In this document: positions 35,672 through 44,940 of the stretch, piece after piece
Position numbering within the stretch: the first letter of the stretch is position 1
How the letters are laid out: every line of letters starts with the position of its first letter
Origin: CAZEDU01 sp964511185
GTDB taxonomy: Bacteria > Myxococcota > Myxococcia > Myxococcales > Myxococcaceae
Direction: 5' to 3'
DNA length: 64,000 nt
NCBI GenBank assembly: GCA_964511185.1
Contig: CAZEDU010000008.1
Span: 1-64,000, forward strand
The notes under the pieces: model-generated
What the model saw: the letters and a program-made list of their open reading frames with translations, nothing else
Databases searched by the model: none
Told to the model about the DNA's origin: nothing
Translations under genes and position numbers: made by a program

Positions 35672-36322
35672 ATGGACGAAAACCTCGACAGTCCCTGGAG
35701 GTTGCCCGTGCCCGCGCTCCCGCCCATCCCTCGAACCCTACAGCCCACAGCCGCCCGACCGAGGCTCACGCGGCCGAGCCGGGAAGAGATTCTCGGCCCC
35801 AAATACACGAACAGGGTCCCAAACCCCTACAAGCCCAAACCTCCCTCCACCCCGATGTGGAGCGGGGACGGGGTGAATCGGATACCCCAGACCTGGGCCG
35901 GAGAGCTCAAGCCCGGCACGATCGACGCCAACAGCAGCCGCCGATTTGCGTATCGGGACCGCAACGGAGTCGAGAAGTACATGCGCCTCATGCTCAAGAA
36001 GCACCGGACGGGCGAAGTCATCATCGCCTATGCCCGCGCCTGGGGGCCCAAAGGGGTCTTGGAGGGTTCCTTGGGCATCCCCTTGAAGCGGGATGAATAC
36101 AGCCGCGCCGTCCCGATAGGAGACGGCGTGTACCGCGCGGGGCCCAACACCATCCGTATCCATCCCGAGTTGTCCACCAAACGGGGCGTTGTCTTCGACG
36201 TCATCGACGGCCCCGATAAGCCCCTCTCTCTCAGCGTCTTTGCCTCGGATCCCCATATTCTGGCGCTGCGGCACCTCCGCAAAGGCCGCGCGGACGAACT
36301 GAGCCGGTCCAAAAACCGCTAA
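35672..36322 (+). CDS. Hypothetical protein, Pro/Arg-rich N-terminus
   Basis: From ATG 35672 the frame gives 216 residues. The first 75 are Pro-rich and basic (RTLQPTAARPR, YTNRVPNPYKPK). The remainder looks folded, with WAGELKPGTIDA, KYMRLMLKKHRTGEVIIAYARAWGPKG and a beta-rich C-terminal part. I recognise no domain. GC is lower than in the preceding genes. A short CACTGTCAGTG inverted repeat lies just upstream (35644-35654). Confidence 0.55.
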   Translation: MDENLDSPWRLPVPALPPIPRTLQPTAARPRLTRPSREEILGPKYTNRVPNPYKPKPPSTPMWSGDGVNRIPQTWAGELKPGTIDANSSRRFAYRDRNGVEKYMRLMLKKHRTGEVIIAYARAWGPKGVLEGSLGIPLKRDEYSRAVPIGDGVYRAGPNTIRIHPELSTKRGVVFDVIDGPDKPLSLSVFASDPHILALRHLRKGRADELSRSKNR

Positions 36323-36372
36323 GCCCTCTGCCGGACCTCCAACCGCTCACGCTGAAGATCTCGAAGGGCTCC

Positions 36373-37494
36373 TCAATACACCCGGAACATCTCTTGAACC
36401 TTTTTCGGGTCGTGCGTCTTGGTGAGCGCAAGCTGCGCGAGCACCCGCGACTTCGCTGGGTTGAATTCCCCCGATGCAACAAACCCTGACTTGTCATCGT
36501 CGACTTCATTGTTTCTCAGCACGATGCCGGTGGGCAGCCGGGTACTTCGCACCACCAGCCCGCCTTCTTTCGCGAACTTCTCGAGCGCGGCGAGTGATTC
36601 TTTCGTCATGTTCCCGTCACCCACCCCGGCGACGACAATTCCCTTCGCCCCACGCTCAATCGACGACTGAATGAGATCGGCCGGCATGTTCGCGTGCGCG
36701 TAAATGATGTCCACCCGCGGGAGTTGATCAGCGCGGTCGATGTTGAACTCCGACTTCACGGTGTGCCGCTTGTCCATCGGCTCGAACCAGGCGATCTTCC
36801 CGCTGTTCACCAACCCCTGCGGGCCACGCTCGGGGCTTGCGAAGGTGCCGACGTTGGTGGTGTTCATCTTTTCGACGTTTCGCGCGGCGTGAATCTCGTC
36901 GTTGATGACCACCAATGTTCCACGGTTGCGCGCTTTCGGGTCACTCGCCACCGCGACCGCGTTGTAGAGGTTGCCCGGGCCGTCGGCACTGACGGCGTCT
37001 GCAGGTCGCATGGATCCGACCAGCACCACCGGCTTTTCGCTCTTCACCACCAGGTTCAAGAAGTAGCCGGTTTCTTCCATCGTGTCGGTGCCGTGGGTGA
37101 TCACCACGCCGTCGACATCTTTCGATTTCAAGACCTCGTTGATCCGTTTGGCGAGCTTGAGCCAGACCGCGTCGTTCATATCTTGGCTGCCGATGTTGGC
37201 GACTTGTTCGCCCGTCAAGTTCGCGAGCTTGTCCAAGTTGGGAACGGCGGCGATGAGGTCTTCGACCTTAAAAGAACCCGACTGATACCCGTAGGCAGAC
37301 TGACCCGACTGGGCGCCGGCAATGGTGCCGCCGGTCGCCAGAATTCGAATGTTGGGTTTGCCCTTCGTCGCGGCCTTGGCCTCGGGTGCTTTCGGTTCCG
37401 GTGTCCGTGGCTCTGAACCTTGCGCGAAGGCGGTACCCATGATCGCGCATACCGTAAAGGCGAAAATTCTCGATCTGTTCTGATTGACTCGCAT
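36373..37494 (-). CDS. ansB: Type II L-asparaginase, periplasmic
   Basis: The enzyme hydrolyses Asn to Asp and ammonia. A signal peptide (RIFAFTVCAIMGTAFA, then Q) precedes the mature enzyme, and the 373-residue length fits periplasmic type II. Catalytic motifs are ILATGGTIAG with nucleophile Thr57 and VVITHGTDTMEET with the second Thr and Asp. The ATG at 37494 is supported by GGAGAGG 4 bp upstream. It is the last gene of the aspT-asdA-ansB operon, 13 bp after asdA. Confidence 0.95.
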   Translation of the reverse strand: MRVNQNRSRIFAFTVCAIMGTAFAQGSEPRTPEPKAPEAKAATKGKPNIRILATGGTIAGAQSGQSAYGYQSGSFKVEDLIAAVPNLDKLANLTGEQVANIGSQDMNDAVWLKLAKRINEVLKSKDVDGVVITHGTDTMEETGYFLNLVVKSEKPVVLVGSMRPADAVSADGPGNLYNAVAVASDPKARNRGTLVVINDEIHAARNVEKMNTTNVGTFASPERGPQGLVNSGKIAWFEPMDKRHTVKSEFNIDRADQLPRVDIIYAHANMPADLIQSSIERGAKGIVVAGVGDGNMTKESLAALEKFAKEGGLVVRSTRLPTGIVLRNNEVDDDKSGFVASGEFNPAKSRVLAQLALTKTHDPKKVQEMFRVY

Positions 37495-37507
37495 CTGCCT
37501 CTCCTTC

Positions 37508-39142
37508 CTAGTGAATACGGCCTGCTTGGCGTTGCCAGCGCTCAACCGCTTCGGACACCAGCTCCTTCACGTGTTTGCCGATGGTGCGGTACGCGTCGAG
37601 ATCAAGATTCGCCAGCGAGATGCGCGCTGACCACGGAGGTCCATCGAACCCGCTGCCGTTGAGAAGCACCGTCTGGTAGCGACGCGCGAGCGCGAAAACA
37701 ATGTCAATTGGGTCGCGATGTTCCTTCACGAACCGCATGAACTCGGGGCCAATGGCGCGGCTGCAGTACGCCTCGAGGTCGATGGTTTGGTAGTACGCGG
37801 TGCTCAACTCGTCTGGCTTCAGCGGCACGCCGAAGCCTTCAAAGAGCGCGGCAAGACGTTGGTGGCAAATTTCGCGGCAACGCTTCTTGTACTTCTCGTC
37901 GTCGTCAAGCAGCGCGAACGCCGAGAACAACATCATCTGTTGCTGCTGCGGCAACGACAGGCCGGCGGTGTGATTCAGCGCCACCGACCGGCTGTCGGCG
38001 ACCAGCCGATCGATGAACGCCAACTTCTCAGGTTCGGTGGTTAGCGAACTGTAGCGCGCGTTGACCCGCGCGTGCGACGACGGCGGCAGCTTTCGAATCA
38101 GCTCGTCGGTGAGGTGGTCTTCGTACATTCCCACCACGCCGAGCCGCCAACCGGTGCAGCCGAAGTGCTTCGAATACGAGTAGACCAGAATCGTGTTTCG
38201 CGGCAGCTCAGCGGCGAGCGACCGAAACCCTTCGACGAACGTTCCGTACACGTCATCGGTGAGAATCAAGAGGTCGGGTCGCTTGGTTCGCACCAAGTCG
38301 GTGAGGTGCTTGAGCGTCGAGGGTCGCATCGCGACCGCGCCTGGGTTGGAGGGGTGCACCACGAAGAACGCTTTGATCTTCGGGTCGGCCAACTTTTCGA
38401 TTTCGGAGTCGGGGTATTGCCAGGTGTGTCGACCGTCGTCCGACAGCTCGGCCTGCTCAATCGTCACCACGTTGAATTGGTATTCGTCGAGGTGAGGAAT
38501 CTCGAGATACGGCGTGAAGATCGGCGTGCCTAACGCGATGGTGTCGCCCTTACTCAAGATTCGATTCGCGACCAGCGACTGAAAGATATACGTCATCGCG
38601 GCGGTGCCACCTTCCACCGCGAAGAGCTTCATTCGCCCCTGGGGCGGCCGACCCGCGCTCATCTCTTTCACTAGATAGGTTTCAACCATCCGCTCGGCGT
38701 GGACGAGCATTCGGTCCGGCACCGGGTAGTTGTCGCCGATCAATGAGTCAGCGATTTCCCAGACGAACGCGTCGGGGTCGAAGCCGAGCTTGTTCACCCC
38801 GAGCTCGAGCGTTCCCTGCAAAAGCTTCTTCGCGTCGCTCTCAGGCTGGGCGTCAAGAAAGACTTGGAAGCGGCCCGCGATGCCGACCGATTGCGGCATG
38901 CCGGCAAGGCCGACCCCCGGCTCGTTCCATGTCCGGCGCGCTTCGTCGAGCGCGAATTGCCCGAGCATGAAGAACGCTTCGCGCGGCGTGGTTGCGATCC
39001 AATTCGGGTTGCCGCGGCCGGCGTTCAACATCACCGCGGCGCGGGTGCGAACCGATTCTTCCGCGATTTCGATCAACTTGTCCTTCAACTCGAACGGGCT
39101 CAATGCCTCGAGCGCGCCTTCAGCTGTCGCATGCGGTTCCAT
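37508..39142 (-). CDS. asdA: L-aspartate 4-decarboxylase (bifunctional aspartate aminotransferase)
   Basis: This PLP enzyme decarboxylates Asp to Ala and CO2, consuming a proton. The 544-residue length is characteristic, longer than ordinary aminotransferases. Visible are MLNAGRGNPNW near 40, the PLP Lys in YSYSKHFGCTGWRLG, and HPSNPGAVA. GAGGAA precedes the ATG. It is encoded 10 bp after aspT, the usual partner; together they form an Asp/Ala exchange cycle. Confidence 0.93.
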   Translation of the reverse strand: MEPHATAEGALEALSPFELKDKLIEIAEESVRTRAAVMLNAGRGNPNWIATTPREAFFMLGQFALDEARRTWNEPGVGLAGMPQSVGIAGRFQVFLDAQPESDAKKLLQGTLELGVNKLGFDPDAFVWEIADSLIGDNYPVPDRMLVHAERMVETYLVKEMSAGRPPQGRMKLFAVEGGTAAMTYIFQSLVANRILSKGDTIALGTPIFTPYLEIPHLDEYQFNVVTIEQAELSDDGRHTWQYPDSEIEKLADPKIKAFFVVHPSNPGAVAMRPSTLKHLTDLVRTKRPDLLILTDDVYGTFVEGFRSLAAELPRNTILVYSYSKHFGCTGWRLGVVGMYEDHLTDELIRKLPPSSHARVNARYSSLTTEPEKLAFIDRLVADSRSVALNHTAGLSLPQQQQMMLFSAFALLDDDEKYKKRCREICHQRLAALFEGFGVPLKPDELSTAYYQTIDLEAYCSRAIGPEFMRFVKEHRDPIDIVFALARRYQTVLLNGSGFDGPPWSARISLANLDLDAYRTIGKHVKELVSEAVERWQRQAGRIH

Positions 39143-39152
39143 TTGTTCCTCG

Positions 39153-40991
39153 TCAATCCATCATCGCCATCAGGTAACAACCCAGGGTCACCACCACGTT
39201 GCTCACCGCGAAAGTCACCGGGTACGACAGCGCCGGAACCGTGCTGGCGGTTTCCTCTTGCGCCGCGCCGAGACCGGGGCTGCTGCAGCGCGCACCAGCG
39301 ATCGCTCCGGTTAAAAGCCCAGCGTTCATACGGTGCCGGTACTGACCGAACGCCCAACCGACAATCGGTGGAATCAAGCCGACCACCACCGTACCGACGA
39401 GAATCGGCGTGAGCGCACCGGCTTGAATGGCCCTCACCACGCCAGCACCCGCATTCAACGCAGTGACCGCGATGAAGACGTTGAGCCCCAAGTCTTCGAT
39501 CAACTGGCGCGCCGGCTCAGGAAAGGGGCCACCGAAATGCGGGTGCCGCGTGCGCACGCTCGACAGAAAGATGCCGGTGAGGAGCAAGCCGATCGCCGAG
39601 CCGAGCGCCATCCGCAAGTGCGGGATCGGCAGTGGTATCGCACCCAAGAGCCCGCCGAGGGCGAGACCCAACGCCAAAGTCACAATGTCGGTGGTGATCG
39701 ACGAATGCACCGCGCGACCGCCGACCTTCTGTTCGAGGTGTTTGATTCTCAGTGCACTGCCGGTGACGCGAAGCACGTCGCCTTTGACGAGACGCGTGTT
39801 CGGGCCGAACGGAATTTGAGCGCCGCCGCGAAAAAGGGCGTTGAAACGAAAGCCGTGGCCGAGTGTTTGAAGAAGCTTTTCGATCGATTTTCCGACCGAG
39901 CGATCCTTCTGTGCCACGACGTCGACCGTTTCGATCGGTACGTCGCGCAGGCCTTCCGCATCGACCTCGGGACCCAAAACTTCTTCGGCCCTCATCAGCG
40001 AGGTGATCGGCCCGCTCAACGCGACCGTGTCACCCACTTCGAGGCGTTCAACGTCGAGATACTCGAGCGAACGCCCGCCGCGCAGCACCCGTTCCACCGC
40101 CACCCGTGGATATCGTCGTCGCAGCTCGTCGAGACTCGCGTCGGTATCGAGGTGGTCGATCTTGAAGGCGCGAATCTCTGGGCGGCCCAGGTCTGATTCG
40201 AGCGGAAGCGACGTACCCGGCAGCGGCAGATTGCCGCCGCTCTCGATTTGTTTCTGATACGCGGCGGCCTCACGGCGCGCGTCTTTGCCAAACCAACTCG
40301 GCAAGACCTTCATCAAAAGGACGAACAGCACCAAGCTCACGCAGTAGCCGAAGGCAAATGCGGTCGCGAGGTTGGTGATGGCGGTGGAGTCCGGTCCCTG
40401 TCGCGCCAGGTAAACATCTTTCGCGGCACCGATGCCGGGCGTCGCCGTATTGGCGCCGGCGAAAATTCCGGGAAGCAGCCCCGGCTCGAGATGAAAAACA
40501 GCGCGCACCGCGAACATCAGACCGATCGAGACGAGCGGCACCAACAAACCAATCGTGATGAACGCGCGTGCATCGCGACGGAGCCCCGAAAGGAACTGCG
40601 GCCCGACCTTCATGCCGATCGCGAACATGAAGAGGTTGAAGAACACCGAGCCGGTGAGATCGGCGAATTGGAAATCGACGCCGCGGGCGCTCGCCCACAA
40701 ACTGAGGCCGAGTCCGATCAACAAGATAGCGACGGTGGCGCCGAGCCCGATACCGCCCAGCTTCACCCGCCCCAGGGCGTAACCAAGCGCCACCGTAAAA
40801 AAGAGCAACACAAAAGGTTGGCTGGCGAGAAATGCGAGCATCGGGCCGAGAAGACCTCGGGTGTTCTCTGACGCCTGAAGCGTTCGACCGAGCAGCTGCA
40901 TCAGAATAATCCCTGCAACACTCACGCCGACCAAGGCGATTGTGCGGTTTCTCCGTGCGTGATCATGCTCGACTCGTAGATTCCCTTGCAT
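39153..40991 (-). CDS. aspT: Aspartate-alanine antiporter (AAE family)
   Basis: The 612-residue inner-membrane transporter has two blocks of about five hydrophobic helices split by a central cytoplasmic region of about 200 residues with two TrkA_C-like domains (LDVERLEVGDTVALSG and NTRLVKGDVLRVTG). Both membrane halves carry the family's conserved features (GIFAGANTATPGIGAA and GAIAGARCSSPGLGAA). It exchanges Asp for Ala electrogenically. With asdA it creates proton-motive force. It is the first gene of its operon. Confidence 0.93.
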   Translation of the reverse strand: MQGNLRVEHDHARRNRTIALVGVSVAGIILMQLLGRTLQASENTRGLLGPMLAFLASQPFVLLFFTVALGYALGRVKLGGIGLGATVAILLIGLGLSLWASARGVDFQFADLTGSVFFNLFMFAIGMKVGPQFLSGLRRDARAFITIGLLVPLVSIGLMFAVRAVFHLEPGLLPGIFAGANTATPGIGAAKDVYLARQGPDSTAITNLATAFAFGYCVSLVLFVLLMKVLPSWFGKDARREAAAYQKQIESGGNLPLPGTSLPLESDLGRPEIRAFKIDHLDTDASLDELRRRYPRVAVERVLRGGRSLEYLDVERLEVGDTVALSGPITSLMRAEEVLGPEVDAEGLRDVPIETVDVVAQKDRSVGKSIEKLLQTLGHGFRFNALFRGGAQIPFGPNTRLVKGDVLRVTGSALRIKHLEQKVGGRAVHSSITTDIVTLALGLALGGLLGAIPLPIPHLRMALGSAIGLLLTGIFLSSVRTRHPHFGGPFPEPARQLIEDLGLNVFIAVTALNAGAGVVRAIQAGALTPILVGTVVVGLIPPIVGWAFGQYRHRMNAGLLTGAIAGARCSSPGLGAAQEETASTVPALSYPVTFAVSNVVVTLGCYLMAMMD

Positions 40992-41217
40992 GCGCGGCCT
41001 CGCGAGCTCGAGATGCCTAGCCCGGAGCGAAACTCCGCATTGACCAACACGCTCGCACTTGGACAGAAAGCCTAAGGCCTTCCTCTGATCTGCGGCGCGA
41101 TCTGAGCGCTTTCGAGCGATTCGCTAAGCGGTGGTCCAGAAGACTTGCCCTGGCAGCGCGACCAGCTTGCGCCCGTTCACTCGCACGGTCAGGTGCCGTG
41201 TCGCGACGGGAGAGCAA
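40992..41217. other. Divergent promoter region of aspT and glsA
   Basis: These 226 bp separate the divergent aspT operon and the glutaminase gene. A small hairpin (GGAG..CTCC at about 41024-41036) is visible. No consensus promoter or known operator is evident. Confidence 0.5.
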
Positions 41218-42306
41218 ATGCGGGCTCGAAAACTGATGACAGTTCTGGCAGCGGTGGGGTTGTCGACCGCGGCATGCCGCGGGGCGTTTGCCGACAGTGC
41301 GCCGCAGAACCCGCCATCTTCGAAGATTCAGGCTGCGATCAAGCTCGCTCACAAACACGCGCAAGGGGAAAGCGGCGGCAAAAACGCCGACTACATTCCG
41401 TACCTCGCGAAGGTCCCGTCGAACCTGTTCGCTATCTCGGTGGTCACGGTCGACGGCCGCAAGTTCGAGATCGGCGACTCGTCACACGCGTTTCCGATTC
41501 AGTCGATCGCCAAACCGTTCACCCTCGCGCGGCTATTGGAGCAGAAGGGTCCGGCGTTGGTCGAAGACAAAATTGGCGTGAATGCGACGGGCCAGGCGTT
41601 CAACTCGATTGTCGCACTCGAGCAAAATAAAGATCACCCCGCCGGAAACCCGCTGGTCAACGCGNNNNNNNNNNCCATCGCAACGGTGAGCCTGCTCGCG
41701 GCGCCCAACCCGCAAGAGCGGTGGAACGTCATCTCGTCGAATTTGAACGCATTCTCGGGTGCGACGCTGCCGGTGAACGACGAGGTCTACAAGTCTGAAA
41801 CCGACACCAACACGCGCAATCAAGCCATCACTCGACTTCTCGAATCGAACGAAGTGCTCGGAGCAGACCCGGAGTCTTCGCTTGATCTCTACACCCGCGA
41901 ATGCTCGGTCGGCGTCACCACCCCGCAACTGGCGGTGATGGGCGCGACATTGGCGAACGGTGGCGTGAACCCGGTCACCGGCAAGCGCGTGGTCAGCGCG
42001 GAAACCGCGTCACGCACGCTGGCGCAGATGGCGACCAACGGCATGTACGAGAATTCCGGTGAGTGGTTGTACCGCGTCGGGGTTCCTGCCAAGAGCGGCG
42101 TCGGCGGCGGAATCATCGCCGTCGTTCCCGGACGTTTCGCGGTCGCCGCGTTCTCACCGCCACTCGACGAAGCCGGCAATAGCGTTCGCGCGCAGAAGGC
42201 GATCGAGAGCGTCATCCGTTCGCTCAACGCCAACGTGTACTCGAGCACGCCGGTCAAAGGTGCTCCGGGTGTGGGCGGAGCCGGCTCTCCCGCGACCCAA
42301 CGTTAG
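41218..42306 (+). CDS. glsA: Exported glutaminase A (beta-lactamase-like fold)
   Basis: The enzyme hydrolyses Gln to Glu and ammonia. It has about 362 residues, including X at a gap. The N-terminus is a signal with a lipobox-like TAAC (VLAAVGLSTAAC), so it is probably a periplasmic lipoprotein; most glutaminases A are cytosolic. Catalytic Ser-X-X-Lys is in FPIQSIAK, and NP.VNA, ECSVGVTTPQLAVMGATLANGG and GVPAKSGVGGGI are family motifs. GGGAGAG precedes ATG 41218. The gap interrupts the NPLVNA(GA)IATV region. Confidence 0.93.
   Translation: MRARKLMTVLAAVGLSTAACRGAFADSAPQNPPSSKIQAAIKLAHKHAQGESGGKNADYIPYLAKVPSNLFAISVVTVDGRKFEIGDSSHAFPIQSIAKPFTLARLLEQKGPALVEDKIGVNATGQAFNSIVALEQNKDHPAGNPLVNAXXXXIATVSLLAAPNPQERWNVISSNLNAFSGATLPVNDEVYKSETDTNTRNQAITRLLESNEVLGADPESSLDLYTRECSVGVTTPQLAVMGATLANGGVNPVTGKRVVSAETASRTLAQMATNGMYENSGEWLYRVGVPAKSGVGGGIIAVVPGRFAVAAFSPPLDEAGNSVRAQKAIESVIRSLNANVYSSTPVKGAPGVGGAGSPATQR
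41665..41674. other. Assembly gap (10 N) in glsA
   Basis: Ten N break the NPLVNA..IATV motif. Family sequence (VNAGAIATV) would need only 4 bases here, so the gap length is probably a placeholder. Confidence 0.95.
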
Positions 42307-42338
42307 CCCCGAAGTTTCCCCTTTCCCCACAAGGCCCC

Positions 42339-43601
42339 ATGCTGAACGCGCTCCTCGTAGCACTCGTGTTGTCTCAGGCGACCGAGCCCGCGCCGGCCGA
42401 ACCTACGCCGTACCCACCCGCCCCAGCGCCGGCCGAGCCGACCCCTGCGGCAACGCCGGCGACGGAAGTGGCCCAGGCCGAGCCGGCACCGACCGAAGAG
42501 AAGAAAGAGAAGTCGCCGATGGCCGGCTTCGTCGAGGGTGAAGGTTTTCGCCTGCAAGACGAAGAAGGAAACAACGTTCTGCGATTGGCCTTGCAGGCCG
42601 CGTACAAGTTCGAGCCGACGTGGACCAACGGCGTCGAACAGACGCGCGCGGCGATGGCGTTCATGCGGCCGGTGCTGCGCGGCAACCTCTACCGCCCGTG
42701 GCTCAAGTACTGGACGTCGGTCGAGCTCGCTGGCAACCCGCCGTATCTGCTCGATGCCTACTTCGACGTCGTCCCGATTGATGAGTTCGGTGCTCGGTTC
42801 GGCCAGCAGTACAGCCTCTTCAGCCGACAAGAACAGCTCGGGCCGCAGCAGCTGTTCTTCCCCGAATGGTCGCCGGTGGCCGACTACTTTTGGCCGGGTC
42901 GTGACAAGGGCGGCATGGTGTACGGGCTCTTGCTCGACAAGAAGATTGAATACTACGCGGGCATTTTCAGCGGCACGCCTCTGCGGCAACTGCGCACGTT
43001 GCCGGGTAACTACGAAGTGCAGGGGCGGCTGGTGTACAACCCTCTCGGCCCGGTGAACGCCAACGAGTTTCCCTTCACCGACAAGAACGAGCCGCTGCCG
43101 TTCCGGCTCTCGTTTTCGTTGCAGGGCTACCAAGGAAAAATTCAGCGCGCTGAAGAGAACCTGAACGTCAACAACGGTCAGCTGAAGACCGTTGCGACGG
43201 GCGATATCAATCGCCGGTGGGGTGCCGGCGCCGACTTCTGGGTGCAGGGTGGGCCGTTCATCGTCACCGCTGAAGTGTACGGGCGCCGCATCGAGCCACT
43301 CGACGGTTCGGGTGCCTACGGCCAGCACGGCGGCTTCGTCGAAGCGATTTACGATCTTTGGGCGCAGAAAATCGGCCTTGGTGCGCAGTTCGCATGGCTC
43401 GAACCCGACACCACCCGCGCGAGCGACTTCCTCACGATCGCCGAGGCGGCGCTCGTCTACTTCATTCACAACCCTTCGGCGCAGCTCAAGCTCCGCTATG
43501 CACACCTGCGGCAGCAGCAGCCCGCCGACCCCGCAGAGACGACGCCGTACACCGCCGGCAATACCAATGTTCTGACCGCGCAAATGAATTTGAGCTTCTA
43601 G
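42339..43601 (+). CDS. OprP/OprO-like porin
   Basis: The 420-residue protein has a short signal (LNALLVALVLSQA), a Pro/Ala/Glu-rich linker (about 15-60) and a beta-barrel with many aromatic strands. It ends in Phe (NLSF), typical of barrels folded by BamA. Segments such as EGEGFRLQDEEGNNVLRLALQAAYKFE resemble phosphate-selective-porin family members. Given its place after glsA, the probable cargo is an amino acid or organic anion. Confidence 0.82.
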   Translation: MLNALLVALVLSQATEPAPAEPTPYPPAPAPAEPTPAATPATEVAQAEPAPTEEKKEKSPMAGFVEGEGFRLQDEEGNNVLRLALQAAYKFEPTWTNGVEQTRAAMAFMRPVLRGNLYRPWLKYWTSVELAGNPPYLLDAYFDVVPIDEFGARFGQQYSLFSRQEQLGPQQLFFPEWSPVADYFWPGRDKGGMVYGLLLDKKIEYYAGIFSGTPLRQLRTLPGNYEVQGRLVYNPLGPVNANEFPFTDKNEPLPFRLSFSLQGYQGKIQRAEENLNVNNGQLKTVATGDINRRWGAGADFWVQGGPFIVTAEVYGRRIEPLDGSGAYGQHGGFVEAIYDLWAQKIGLGAQFAWLEPDTTRASDFLTIAEAALVYFIHNPSAQLKLRYAHLRQQQPADPAETTPYTAGNTNVLTAQMNLSF

Positions 43602-43606
43602 CGATC

Positions 43607-44932
43607 GTGAGGCGAACCGTCTCCACTTGGGTGGCAGTCACCTTCGCCTGCGCACTGATCACGCCCCACGTGGCCCTTGCGCAGGACGAGGCTCCGACGC
43701 AAGCGCCGACGGAAGAGAAGCTGCCCAACGACACCGGCACGTCGCAAAACACCATCGCGGGAGAGCTCACCCCCGCGAAGGGGTTCGACTTGGTGAAGAC
43801 CGACCTGGGCAGCCTCAACATCAGCTTCTACGGACTGGTTCGCTATGTGAACCAGCTGCCCGGGAGCCAAACGTTCGTCGATCACCTGGGGCGCGAGCGC
43901 GAGGTGAAGGCGCGCAACGATCTCAATTGGCACCGTTCGATGATCTGGTTCAGCGGCTTCCTGCTGAACCCGAAGGTTCGCTACGTGCTCACCGCGTGGT
44001 CGCTGCCGACGGTTCAGCAATCTTTGATCTTCGGCAACCTTCAATACGAAGCCTTCAAAGCGTTTAGCATTGGCGCCGGCATCGCGCCGAACCTCACCGC
44101 GCGTTCGATGCAAGGCTCTCACCCGTTTTGGGCTTCGAGCGACCGCCAGATGTCAGAAGAGTTCTTTCGCGGCGGCTTTTCGTCTGGCGTCTTCGTGCGC
44201 GGCGAACCCATTGACCGTTTCTTCTACACCGCGTCGGTGAACACCAACTTGAGCCAGCTCGGCGTGACCGCCGCAGACGACACGCGCGACTTCGCCTACA
44301 GCGCGAGCCTGTTGTGGATGCCGACCACCGGTGAATTCGGTTTGCGTGGGGGGCTCGCCGACTTCGAAGACCGCGACACGGTGGCCACGCGGTTTGGCGT
44401 TTCCGCTGCACATAGCCGAGAAGGTCGGTACGCCCCGGTTGGTCAACCGCCGAACGCAACGCAGATCAGGATGTCGGACGGCGTTTTTCCCTTCGAAGAA
44501 GGTGCGCTCGCCGATGGCGTGACCGTACTCAAGCTCAACTACGACGAGCTCGCGTTCGACGCGGCCGCCAAGTTCAAAGGCTTCACCTTTCAGAGCGAGT
44601 ACTACCTACGCCGGCTGTCGAACTTCGAGGCCAACGGGCCAGTGCCGCTGCGGTCAATCTTCGACCACGGCTTCATGGCGCAGGCGATGTACATGGTTCT
44701 GCCGAAGGCGCTCGGGTTCTACGGCACCGTTTCGTACGTCTTTGATCAGTTTGCGCGGAGGCCGTGGGAGATCTCGGGAGGAACAAGCTACTTCCCGTTG
44801 GGCGCGCGAACGTGGCGAGTGAACCTTCACCTCATCTACGTCGACCGAAGCCCGACTGGCTCGAATTTCGGTTTCTATACCGCAGGGCAAACCGGAACGA
44901 CCGTTTCGATTGGTACCGACCTTCTTCTTTAG
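43607..44932 (+). CDS. Second outer-membrane porin-like protein
   Basis: The 441-residue protein starts at GTG 43607, 5 bp after the upstream porin stop. A signal peptide (VAVTFACALITPHVALA, then Q) precedes a barrel with alternating strands. The C-terminus is hydrophobic (IGTDLLL) rather than aromatic. It is probably co-transcribed with the first porin. The cargo is unknown. Confidence 0.75.
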   Translation: MRRTVSTWVAVTFACALITPHVALAQDEAPTQAPTEEKLPNDTGTSQNTIAGELTPAKGFDLVKTDLGSLNISFYGLVRYVNQLPGSQTFVDHLGREREVKARNDLNWHRSMIWFSGFLLNPKVRYVLTAWSLPTVQQSLIFGNLQYEAFKAFSIGAGIAPNLTARSMQGSHPFWASSDRQMSEEFFRGGFSSGVFVRGEPIDRFFYTASVNTNLSQLGVTAADDTRDFAYSASLLWMPTTGEFGLRGGLADFEDRDTVATRFGVSAAHSREGRYAPVGQPPNATQIRMSDGVFPFEEGALADGVTVLKLNYDELAFDAAAKFKGFTFQSEYYLRRLSNFEANGPVPLRSIFDHGFMAQAMYMVLPKALGFYGTVSYVFDQFARRPWEISGGTSYFPLGARTWRVNLHLIYVDRSPTGSNFGFYTAGQTGTTVSIGTDLLL

Positions 44933-44940
44933 AGACTACC

